A DNA stretch of 64,000 bases from Streptomyces sp. NBS 14/10. GTDB taxonomy: Bacteria; Actinomycetota; Actinomycetes; Streptomycetales; Streptomycetaceae. Below the pieces are notes generated by a model, which had not been told where the DNA came from, did not search any database, and was given only the letters and a program-made list of their open reading frames with translations. The stretch covers positions 404,233 through 468,232 of the forward strand of contig NZ_NCSM01000014.1 of the NCBI RefSeq assembly GCF_002224125.1, given 5' to 3'. Of the stretch, positions 40,955 through 49,003 are shown in pieces; positions within the stretch are counted from its first letter, which is position 1; each line of letters begins with the position of its first letter. Both the position numbers and the translations under genes were made by a program.

Positions 40955-41509
40955 TCACTCGGTCTCTGTGTGGGTGTCGGTCTCGGCGTCGTGCTTGGTG
41001 TCGAAGACCCGGAACCCGCGCCGCCGGTAGTTGTCCAGCGCGTACGGCCCGTCCTCGCTGCAGGTGTGCAGCCACACCCGCTTGGTCGGCGGCCGCCAGG
41101 CCCAGCGCTCGGCCAGGTCCCAGGCGCGGGCGGTGCCCCAGGTCAGCAGATGCCCGCCGATGCGCCGCCCCCGGAAGGCGGGCAGCAGCCCGAAGTACGC
41201 GATCTCCACCACGCCCTCGTCCTGCCCGTCCAGCTCGATGTACCCCGCCGGAGTGCCGCGCTCATACGCGACCCAGGTCTCCACGCCGGGCCGCTCCAGG
41301 AACTCCCGCCACTGCTCGACGGTCCACCCCAGCCGGTCCGTCCAGGCCACATCCGCGCCGACGGCCCTATAGAGGAAGCGGTTGAACTCCGGGCCCGGGA
41401 TCTCGGCCCGTACGATCCGCACCCCCGCGTCGGCGGGGGGCTGCTGGGCCGGGGCGAGGTCCGCGGGCGAGGTCTGCTCGAGGGACCAGGTGGTGACGGT
41501 GATGCTCAT
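40955..41509 (-). CDS. GNAT-family N-acetyltransferase
   Basis: A 184-residue GNAT protein. The acetyl-CoA-binding motif A is IAYFGLLPAFRGRRIGGHLL (about 105-124); motif B includes VWLHTCSEDGPYALDNYRRRGF, with the usual YRRRGF ending. The N-terminal half contains WTVEQWREFLERPGVETWVAY. The tail is acidic (DAETDTHTETE). ATG 41509 is chosen; ATG 41518 three codons upstream is equally open and neither has a clear ribosome site. Substrate unknown. It lies upstream of the cys leader on the same strand; its message ends close to the cys control region. Confidence 0.85.
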   Translation of the reverse strand: MSITVTTWSLEQTSPADLAPAQQPPADAGVRIVRAEIPGPEFNRFLYRAVGADVAWTDRLGWTVEQWREFLERPGVETWVAYERGTPAGYIELDGQDEGVVEIAYFGLLPAFRGRRIGGHLLTWGTARAWDLAERWAWRPPTKRVWLHTCSEDGPYALDNYRRRGFRVFDTKHDAETDTHTETE

Positions 41510-41733
41510 GCGGCACATCCCATCACGGCCGCGGCCGGTGGCTGCAACGCGGCGCAACCTTTGCGCATGGCTGTAGAAGGCACGGACAGTGGGCGTGGCG
41601 GAGGGCGGTACCGAGTCGGCGCGGCATCCCCTCCGCCGAGTTCCGCCGAGTTCTCGTCGGACCTGGTCACCGGGTGGTCACGGAGGGAAACACCGGGGGC
41701 CGTGGGGCGTCCCGGGGCGGATACCGTTGGAAG

Positions 41734-43173
41734 GTGCAGCCAGGGAAAGAACCGTCGAAGCCGTCCGGTCGGCTCAACAAGGCCCGTGCCTTGTACCGCA
41801 ATGTGTCCAAGCGCAGGATGGCCTGGCTGCTGCTGAAGGACACCGTCCACTCCTGCATGGAGTACCGGGTCACCGGCCTGGCCGCCGAGGCGGCCTTCTT
41901 CACCCTGCTGTCGCTGCCGCCGCTGCTGCTCGGGCTGATCGGGCTCCTCGGCTACTTCGACGCGTGGACCAACACCGACACCGTGGCCACCATCCGGCAG
42001 AACATCCTCAACGCCTCGGGGACCGTGCTGTCCGACAAGGGGGTCCGGGAGATCGCCCGGCCGCTGCTGGACGACGTGATCAGGGGCGGCCGCCCGGACG
42101 TCATCTCGCTCGGCTTCGCCATCGCCCTGTGGTCCGGCTCCCGCGCCGTCAACGTCTTCGTCGACACCATCACCATCATGTACGGGCTCGAAGGCCGCCG
42201 CGGGATCGTCAGGACCCGGCTGCTGTCCTTCCTTCTCTATCTGGTCGCGCTGATCATCGGGGCGGTGGCGCTGCCCCTGATGGTGATCGGCCCGGAGACC
42301 GTCGTGGGCCTGGTGCCCGCGAGCGGGGACCTCGTACGGATCCTGTACTGGCCCGTGGTGATCCTGCTGTCCGTCGCCTTCCTCACCACGCTCTACCACG
42401 TCTCCGTGCCGGTGCGCTCGCCCTGGCGGGAGGACATCCCCGGGGCGCTGGTCGCGCTGGCCATATGGGTGCTCGGCAGCGTCCTGCTCCGTATCTACCT
42501 GGTCCACACCGTCGAGGGGCCGACGATCTACGGCTCGCTGGCCGCGCCCGTCGCCGTGCTGCTGTGGATCGGTGTGTCCGCCTTCGCGGTGCTCGTCGGC
42601 GCGGCCGTCAACGCCGCGATCGACCGGGTCTGGCCGTCGGTCGCCACCGCCGCCGGGCGCGCCGAGGCCGCCGCCCGGGCGCGGGAGGATGCGGCCAGGC
42701 GGCGGGCCTGGGAGCAGCGCACCGCGGACGACGGGGCGGCGGAGATCACCCCGCCCTCGGAGTTCCCCGAGCGCTGGGCGCAGTTCCTGCCGCATGCCGA
42801 CGTACGCTCCCGGCTGCACCACAGGCGCACCCCACGACAGGCACCCAGAACACCGGAGACACAGACGCCGGAGACGAAGACACCGGACACGAAGACACCG
42901 GAGACACCGGCGCCCGAGGCGCGGACACCCGAGGCGCGGACGCCGGAGCCCCGAGCGTCCGAGAACGGCGGTTCGAAGAACCTCGCGGCGGAGAACGGCG
43001 CCTCGCGGGACTCCCGGCCGAGCGAATCCAGGCCAGGCGATTCGAGGCCCGGCTCCCGGCCCAAGGGCACCCCGCCGCAGGACGACTCCCCGCCCGACGG
43101 CCGGACCGACGCCGCCGGGAATCCGGTGCGCAGCGCGACCGGCGGATCAGTGCCAGATACGGGAGGCCAGTAG
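41734..43173 (+). CDS. YihY/BrkB (YhjD)-family membrane protein
   Basis: A roughly 479-residue membrane protein from GTG 41734. Six hydrophobic segments (about residues 50-300) bear YihY marks: SCMEYRVTGLAAEAAFFTLLSLPPLLLG, ALWSGSRAVN, and GPTIYGSLAAPVAVLLWIGVSA. The last 150 residues are a low-complexity cytoplasmic tail with many TPE/TPET repeats, encoded by 15-bp-like DNA repeats near 42850-42950. TACCGT ends six bases before GTG 41734, so a leaderless start is likely; GTG 41674 is also open. Once called ribonuclease BN in error; its true role, perhaps in envelope or lipid transport, is unsettled. Its end overlaps the next convergent gene by 27 bp. Confidence 0.88.
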   Translation: MQPGKEPSKPSGRLNKARALYRNVSKRRMAWLLLKDTVHSCMEYRVTGLAAEAAFFTLLSLPPLLLGLIGLLGYFDAWTNTDTVATIRQNILNASGTVLSDKGVREIARPLLDDVIRGGRPDVISLGFAIALWSGSRAVNVFVDTITIMYGLEGRRGIVRTRLLSFLLYLVALIIGAVALPLMVIGPETVVGLVPASGDLVRILYWPVVILLSVAFLTTLYHVSVPVRSPWREDIPGALVALAIWVLGSVLLRIYLVHTVEGPTIYGSLAAPVAVLLWIGVSAFAVLVGAAVNAAIDRVWPSVATAAGRAEAAARAREDAARRRAWEQRTADDGAAEITPPSEFPERWAQFLPHADVRSRLHHRRTPRQAPRTPETQTPETKTPDTKTPETPAPEARTPEARTPEPRASENGGSKNLAAENGASRDSRPSESRPGDSRPGSRPKGTPPQDDSPPDGRTDAAGNPVRSATGGSVPDTGGQ

Positions 43174-43773
43174 CCCAAGACCGGCCTCGGCCGTCTCCCG
43201 CCACACCCGCAGCGGCCCGTCGAGCAGCGCCTCGGCCTCCTTTTCGCCCGGCCAGTCGTCGATCCGGGCCAGCGCCCGCTCGCGCTCCGCCCCGGACACC
43301 GCGAGCGCGGCCTCGGCCGCCGGAAGCCGGCGGCGCACCTCGTCGGCGGGGAACACCGCGTCGCCGGCCCAGCCGGGCAGCAGCGCCGCGCGCTCGGGGC
43401 CAAGGCCGTGGAAGAGGGCGGCCACCGGGTTGTCCTTGCGTACGGACTCGAAGAACGGCTGGACCGTGTCGGTGTCGAGCCGGTCCCACCAGTCCATGAT
43501 GTGGAGCTTCCCCGAGCTGTCCATCGCGTCGAAGGCCGAGTCGTCGACCAAGTTGGACAGGCGCAGCGCGTCCTCGGTGTTGTAGACGCCGTCCTCGCGC
43601 CACACCGGCACCGCGCCACCGCCGCGCGCCGCGTCGCGCTCCCAGCGCGACCAGGTGCCCACCGCCGCCGACCGCGCCGCCGTGGCCTCGATGGCGGGCA
43701 CCGCCAGCGGGGCCAGCTCCGCGACGGCCACCTCACCCAGCGCCCCCACGAGCCAGAAGCTGGACATCCCCAT
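43147..43773 (-). CDS. Unknown 208-residue protein
   Basis: No recognised domain. It is hydrophilic apart from a weakly hydrophobic start (MGMSSFWLVGALGEVAVAELAPLAVPA), which might be a membrane anchor. The middle contains DALRLSNLVDDSAFDAMD and IMDWWDRLDTDTVQPF, Asp/Trp-rich helices. GGAGGGG lies upstream of ATG 43773. Convergent with the YihY-family gene (27-bp overlap) and divergent from the spermidine-synthase-like gene. Similar products in other streptomycetes are annotated as hypothetical; I cannot add a function. Confidence 0.75.
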   Translation of the reverse strand: MGMSSFWLVGALGEVAVAELAPLAVPAIEATAARSAAVGTWSRWERDAARGGGAVPVWREDGVYNTEDALRLSNLVDDSAFDAMDSSGKLHIMDWWDRLDTDTVQPFFESVRKDNPVAALFHGLGPERAALLPGWAGDAVFPADEVRRRLPAAEAALAVSGAERERALARIDDWPGEKEAEALLDGPLRVWRETAEAGLGLLASRIWH

Positions 43774-43934
43774 ACCGCGCCCCTCCGTATCCACCGCGAC
43801 TCGCTCCGGAATCGCAGCGTGTCATGGCCCACCGACAGCGGGGTTGGCCCCATCAGGTGACACGCGCCTGCCAGGTGGCGCATGTGCCGCCGGGGGTGCT
43901 CGACCTGCCCCTGCTCGGATGACACCGTCCAGGC

Positions 43935-45977
43935 ATGGACGACAGCGCTCGAACGCGGAACCTGCGCCCGAGGCTGGTGCTGGCCAGCGCCACCATGCTC
44001 TTTGTGGAGTTGGCGCTGATCAGGTGGACCGGCGCCAACATCGTCCACCTGAGCTACTTCTCGAACTTCATCCTGCTGGGCTCGTTCCTCGGCATCGGCC
44101 TGGGGTTTCTGATCCCGGCCGGGCGCGGGCAGTGGCTCACCCGCTGGGCGCCCGTGCCGCTCGCAGTCCTCGTGGTCCTGGTGCGGGAGTTTCCCGTACA
44201 GGTGCGGCAGACCAGCGGCGAGGTCATCTACTTCACGGCCGTGAAGACCACCGGGCTGCCCCAGTGGGTGACTCTCCCCATCCTGTTCGGGCTGGTCGCG
44301 CTCATCATGATGGCCATCGGCAAGATGACGGCGGATCTGTTCCGGCAGCTGCCGTCGCTGGACGCCTACCGCTACGACCTGCTGGGCTCGCTGGCCGGCT
44401 CGCTCTCGTTCGCCGCGCTGTCCTGGCTGCGCGCCCCGTCGGTGGTGTGGGGGATCCTCGCCGCGGTGGCGCTGCTGGTGCTGGGCGGGCGGCACAACAC
44501 CGTCCGGTACTCGGTGCCGCTGGCCCTGGTGGTGGCGGCGCTGACGCTGGAGTCGCTGGCGAGCGGCGTCTCCTGGTCCCCGTACTACAAGATCGAGCTC
44601 ACGCGTCCGAGCTCGGGCAGCCGGGACTACAAGATCTCCGCCAATGGGGTTCCGCATCAGAGCATCGCCCCGCTGAAGGTGCTGCGGCGCTCCGACTCCC
44701 CGTACGAGGAGCCGTACCGGGAGACCCCGGCCAACCCCCACCGCCGCGTCCTGGTCATCGGGGCGGGCAACGGCAATGACGTCGCCGTCGCGCTCGCGCA
44801 CGGCGCCCAGCGGGTGGACGCCGTCGAGATCGACCCCAGGCTCCGGCAGATCGGCGCCGATCTGCACCCCGACCGGCCGTACGACGACCCCCGGGTGCAT
44901 GTCCACATCGACGACGGGCGGGCCTTCCTCGAGCGTACGGACGCCCACTACGACCTGGTGGTCCTCGCCCTGCCGGACTCCCTGACCCTGGTGTCCGGTG
45001 CCAGCAACCTCCGCCTGGAGAGCTATCTGTTCACCCGGCAGGCATTCGAGGCGGCACACCGCCATCTGGCCCCCGGCGGCGCGTTCGCGATGTACAACTA
45101 CTACCGGCAGAACTGGCTGATCGACCGGTACGGCTCCACCCTCAGCACGGTCTTCGGACACGCGCCCTGCATCACCCACTACGGCGGCAAGAAGGCCGCC
45201 ATCCTCGTCGCCGGTGCCACCCCCGGCGACCAGCGGTGCGCCACCGCGTGGCGGCCCTCGGGCCCGGTGCCCGCGGCCGCCACCGACGACCACCCCTTCC
45301 CGTATCTGCTGCACCGCACCATCCCCAGCCTCTACATCTGGGTGCTGGGCGCGATCCTGCTGGTGACCGTGGTGTCGGTGCGGCTGACCGGGGTCCGCGT
45401 CCGGCGCACCGTCCGATACACCGACATGTTTCTGCTCGGTGCGGCCTTCATGCTGCTCGAGACGAAGAACGTGATCGGGTTCGCCCTCTACTTCGGCACC
45501 ACCTGGCTGGTGAACGCCATCGTCTTCGCCGGTGTCATGCTGGCGGTGCTCGGCGCGGTCGAGACCCGGCGCCGGATGCGCCGCGTCAACCAGTCCGTGC
45601 TGCAGCTGCTGCTGTTCGCCACCCTGGCCGTGTCCTGGCTCGTCCCGACCCACTGGGTGCTCGGGCTGCCCGTCGCGGCGCGGCTGATCGCGGCGATCGC
45701 CCTGGCCTTCGCGCCGATCTTCTGCGCCAACCTCATCTTCTCCGACCGCCTGGCCGCGGCCCCCGACCCCACGGCCGCCTTCGGCGCGAACCTCCTGGGC
45801 GCCCTCACCGGTGGCACGCTCGAATACCTCGCCCTGGTCACCGGCTATCAGGCGCTGCTTCTCGTCGTCGCCGGGCTGTACGTGGGCGCGTGTATCGCGA
45901 TGCGCTTCACCCGATACACCCGGGGCCCGGCGGAGCCGGTCGAACGGGTCACGGTCGAGCCCACCGCGCGCCCCTGA
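43935..45977 (+). CDS. Membrane-bound spermidine synthase-like protein
   Basis: A 680-residue protein with membrane segments at both ends (about residues 12-220 and 465-650) and a soluble spermidine-synthase-type Rossmann domain between. Its SAM-like motif is VLVIGAGNGNDVAVALAHGAQRVDAVEIDP in parts (VLVIGAGNGNDVAVAL, VDAVEIDP), then DDGRAFLERTDAHYDLVVLALPDS with the catalytic Asp. Known homologues are poorly characterised and occur with predicted transport or lipid functions. The soluble part probably uses decarboxylated SAM or another donor; whether it makes polyamine is unknown. ATG 43935 lacks a clear ribosome site. Encoded alone. Confidence 0.88.
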   Translation: MDDSARTRNLRPRLVLASATMLFVELALIRWTGANIVHLSYFSNFILLGSFLGIGLGFLIPAGRGQWLTRWAPVPLAVLVVLVREFPVQVRQTSGEVIYFTAVKTTGLPQWVTLPILFGLVALIMMAIGKMTADLFRQLPSLDAYRYDLLGSLAGSLSFAALSWLRAPSVVWGILAAVALLVLGGRHNTVRYSVPLALVVAALTLESLASGVSWSPYYKIELTRPSSGSRDYKISANGVPHQSIAPLKVLRRSDSPYEEPYRETPANPHRRVLVIGAGNGNDVAVALAHGAQRVDAVEIDPRLRQIGADLHPDRPYDDPRVHVHIDDGRAFLERTDAHYDLVVLALPDSLTLVSGASNLRLESYLFTRQAFEAAHRHLAPGGAFAMYNYYRQNWLIDRYGSTLSTVFGHAPCITHYGGKKAAILVAGATPGDQRCATAWRPSGPVPAAATDDHPFPYLLHRTIPSLYIWVLGAILLVTVVSVRLTGVRVRRTVRYTDMFLLGAAFMLLETKNVIGFALYFGTTWLVNAIVFAGVMLAVLGAVETRRRMRRVNQSVLQLLLFATLAVSWLVPTHWVLGLPVAARLIAAIALAFAPIFCANLIFSDRLAAAPDPTAAFGANLLGALTGGTLEYLALVTGYQALLLVVAGLYVGACIAMRFTRYTRGPAEPVERVTVEPTARP

Positions 45978-46072
45978 GTCCTGAGTCCCGAGCCCTGAGC
46001 TGCACCTGACAGATTTCCCCGTTCCGGCGGGTTCTCATCCCCGTATCCGCGCTGGCACAATGATCTCCGCTG

Positions 46073-46086
46073 TTGAATCGATTCAA
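46073..46086. promoter_or_regulatory. TTGAATCGATTCAA palindrome (LacI-type operator)
   Basis: A perfect 14-bp AT-rich palindrome with a central CG, 17 bp before the TTG start of the rhamnosidase remnant. This is the classic form of LacI/GalR-family sites in streptomycete glycosidase promoters. No LacI gene adjoins it in the window. Confidence 0.75.
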
Positions 46087-46103
46087 TAGTTTTGGAGGCG
46101 ACG

Positions 46104-46616
46104 TTGTCAAAGGCGACATGGAGAGTCCCCGGACGCCGGGAGACCGGCAGCGGTCTGCGGCGGATCGGCGTGCTGCTGGCCGCCGCCCTGCTCCCGGTGG
46201 TGCCGACGGCCGTCCCGGGCCATGCGGCGGCGGCCGAATCGCGCGGTGGCCACGCCCCTCTCGCCCCGGCGGACCTCACCGTCGGCGACCGCGCCCGGCC
46301 GCTCGACGTCGAGGGCGCCCCGCTGTTCGGGTGGCGGCCGCGCGATGTCGACCCGGGGGAGAGGCAGACCGCGTACCAGATCCGGGTGGCCAGGACCGGT
46401 GCCGGTCCGGGCGGCTCCCGCCAGGTGTGGGACAGCGGCAAGGTCGCCTCCGCGCGGCAGGCGTATGTGGCCTACGACGGGCCGGAGCTGCCCGGCGGCA
46501 CCGGATACACCTGGACCGTACGCACCTGGGACCGGACCGGCGCGGCCTCGCCATGGGCCGGGCGGGCCGCCTTCGACACCGGCATCTCCGACTCGCGGGG
46601 AACATCCCTGAGCTGA
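46104..46616 (+). pseudogene. 5' fragment of a broken alpha-L-rhamnosidase gene
   Basis: From TTG 46104 (GGAGG five bases upstream) comes a signal peptide (GLRRIGVLLAAALLPVVPTAVPGHAAA), then the fibronectin-like domain that opens streptomycete GH78 rhamnosidases, with LFGWRPRDVD, QTAYQIRVA and YTWTVRTWD. The frame ends at 46616 just after FDTGISDS, exactly where the enzyme should continue into its next domain. The catalytic part resumes about 210 bp later. Thus the fragment would be a secreted, nonfunctional stub. Confidence 0.8.
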
Positions 46617-46824
46617 CGGTACGGAGCGCCGTGGAATCACTCCGTAATGCATCTGGTACGCTCAGTGCATCATCGGGGGCGACAGCCAAGTCTCCGACAA
46701 CCCGAGCGAGTCCCGTACTTGCTCCGGCGGCCGGAAGGGTCGTCGTCGGACAGGCGTGACCTGTCAAACTCCCCGGAGCGATCCAGGGGAGAGTCTCCCG
46801 GATTCATCCGGGAGAGAACTTCAA
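46617..46824 (+). other. Foreign-looking segment replacing the middle of the rhamnosidase gene
   Basis: These 208 bp interrupt the gene and have no rhamnosidase homology in any frame. They include a promoter-like stretch (ATGCATCTGGTACGCTCAGTGCAT in parts ATGCA...TGCAT, with TACGCT) and three consecutive stem-loops: GACAGG-CGTGA-CCTGTC, CTCCCC...GGGGAG, and TCTCCCGGAT-TC-ATCCGGGAGA (46794-46815). It may be the scar of an insertion-deletion. I could not match it to a known riboswitch or element. Confidence 0.55.
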
Positions 46825-48882
46825 GTGGCGGCGTCCCAGCAGTACCAGGGGCGCGCCGTCGGCGAGCCGGGGCTGCTGGCCCGGCTGGTCGTCGAACACG
46901 CCGACGGGTCCCGGCAGGTGGTGGTGTCCGACGGCAGCTGGCGGGTCGCGCGCGGGCCGTGGCTGTCCCTGCCCTACCGCAACGACGACGGCCGCGACTA
47001 CATCGAGGGCGTCGACGGCCGGATCGCCCAGCGCCAGCAGGGCTGGAACCGGCCCGGCTTCGACGCCTCGTCCTGGCAGTCGCCGCAGGTGGTCGGCGTG
47101 CACCCGGCCGGGGTCTTCCGCCATCTGCGCAGCCAGCAGACGCGGCTGGCCTACCGTACGGTGCGCCCGGTCACGGTGACCCGGCTCGCCTCGGGCGCGG
47201 TGGTCGCCGACTTCGGCACGATCATCCCGGCGGTGCCGCAGGTGCGGTTCGCCCATGGCGTGTCCGGCCGCACGATCGAGATGCGGGCGGGCTATGTGCG
47301 CAACGCGGACGGCACCGTGTCCGACTCCGCCCACGACAACCAGAAGACCGACCTGTCGTACCAGTACATCCAGCACGACGGCGCCCAGTCCTTCCAGGCC
47401 TATACCTACGAGGGGTTCCGCTATCTCCAGATCGACGACCCCGGCGAGCCGCTGAGCGCGTCGTCGATCGCCGCCGTCGTCCAGCACACCGACGCCGACC
47501 CGGCCCGCGCCGCCACCTTCCACAGCTCCGACCCCACCCTGGACGCGGTGGCCGAGCTGATGCGGCGCTCCGCGCTGTACGACTCGCAGGAGCAGTTCCT
47601 GGACACCCCGACCCGGGAGAAGGGGCAGTTCCTCGGCGACTCCGTGGACGTCTCCCGCGCCCTGATGGCCGGCTCCGGCGACCGCGCGCTCACCGCCAGG
47701 GCGATCCGCGAGTTCGCCGAGTCGCAGCGGCGGTACTGGCCCGACGGCCGGATGAACGCCGTCTACCCCAACGGCGACGGCAAGCGGGACATCCCCGACT
47801 ACACCGAGATGTTCCCGGGCTGGGTGTGGGAGTACTACCTCAATTCCGGCGACCGCGCCACGCTCGCCGCCACCTACCCGGCCTCGGCCGCCATTGCCGA
47901 CTACATCCGCCGCTATATCGACCCCGCCACCGGTCTGGTCACCAAGCTGGCCGGGGGCTCCGGGGCCTATCAGTACGGCATCATCGACTGGCCCAACCGG
48001 TACGGCTACGACACGGACACCACGGCCCGCACCACCGTCAACATCCTCGCCGTGGACGCCCTGCGGCGGACCGCCGACCAGGCCACCGCCCTCGGCCGGC
48101 CGAAGGCCGAGGCCGACGCGCTGCGCGCCGACGCCGCCAAGGTGGCCGAGGCCGTCAACGACCGGCTGCGCCGCCCGGACGGCCGCTACACCGACGGGCT
48201 GAAGGCGGACGGCAGCCAGAGCGCGCACGCCTCGCAGATCGCGAACGCGTACGCCATCGCCTTCGGTATCGCGCCCGAGGCGAGCGTGGACACCATCGCC
48301 GACCACCTCGTCTCGCTCAAGCTCCAGATGGGTCCGATGACCGCCAACTGGCTGCTCACCGCCCTGCACCGGGCGGGCCGCGACGATCAGGTGCTGGCCC
48401 GGTTCACCGACCGCACCTCGCTCGGCTGGGCCAACATCCTGGCCCGGGGTGGCACCTTCACCTGGGAGTCATGGGAGGCGCCGGACGACGGCCAGAGCCT
48501 GTCCCACGGATGGGGCGCGACCGCCCTGGTGGACCTCCAGCAGGATCTGCTCGGGCTGAACGTCACCGGCACGGCCGCCACCACGCTGCGGATCCGGCCA
48601 CCGCGCGACACCGAACTGACCCACGCCGAGGGCACGGTGTGGACGCAGGCCGGGACCGTCGGGGTCCGCTGGAACACCACCGCGCACGGCACCGAGGTCA
48701 AGGTCGACATCCCGGTCAACACCACTGCTGAAGTGGAGGTTCCGCTCGCCGGCGGCCGGGCACCCAAGGCCGGTGGCGCGGGCCCGGACGGGGCGTCCGC
48801 ACCGCGCTTCGAGGGTGTTCGTAACGGCTACGCCATCTATACGGTGGGCTCCGGTCGCTCCACGTTCACCCCGGCCGCCTGA
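46825..48882 (+). pseudogene. 3' fragment of the alpha-L-rhamnosidase gene (GH78 catalytic part)
   Basis: The frame resumes at QQYQGRAVGEPGLLARLVVE, inside the rhamnosidase N-domain, and continues through the (alpha/alpha)6 barrel: YTYEGFRYLQ, SQEQFLDTPTREKGQFLGD with acidic catalytic residues, WPDGRMNAVYPNG, GWVWEYYLNSGD, and SWEAPDDGQSLSHGWGATALVDLQQ. GH78 enzymes remove terminal L-rhamnose. About 100-150 residues present in intact homologues are missing between the fragments. GTG 46825 has GGGAGAG eight bases upstream, so the catalytic part might still be translated, but as an unexported protein. Very probably a pseudogene unless an error in the sequence is responsible. Confidence 0.8.
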
Positions 48883-48910
48883 GGCGGTCCGCCGCAGGTC
48901 GGTGAGGGCC

Positions 48911-48949
48911 GGACAGGGTGGCGCGAGATGGCGCCAACCACCCTTGTCC
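48911..48949. terminator. Long stem-loop after the rhamnosidase remnant
   Basis: GGACAGGGTGG (48911-48921) pairs with CCACCCTTGTCC (48938-48949) with one extra base, and the inner GGCGC/GCGCC pairs extend the stem. It lies between the rhamnosidase end and the STAND gene at 49004. Confidence 0.6.
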
Positions 48950-49003
48950 CACCCGTCCCATGTGTCTAAGTTCCCCCTCAGACAGGCCACCTGAGGGGGA
49001 GCC

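Noticed and set aside
42528..45653. A 1041-codon minus-strand frame under the YihY and spermidine-synthase-like genes
   Set aside because: It overlaps three supported genes, is Asp/His/Gly/Gln-rich and shows no protein motif.
46617..46824. Riboswitch in the rhamnosidase interruption
   Set aside because: There are stem-loops and GC-rich pairings, but I could not match any conserved core such as SAM, cobalamin, ydaO or T-box.
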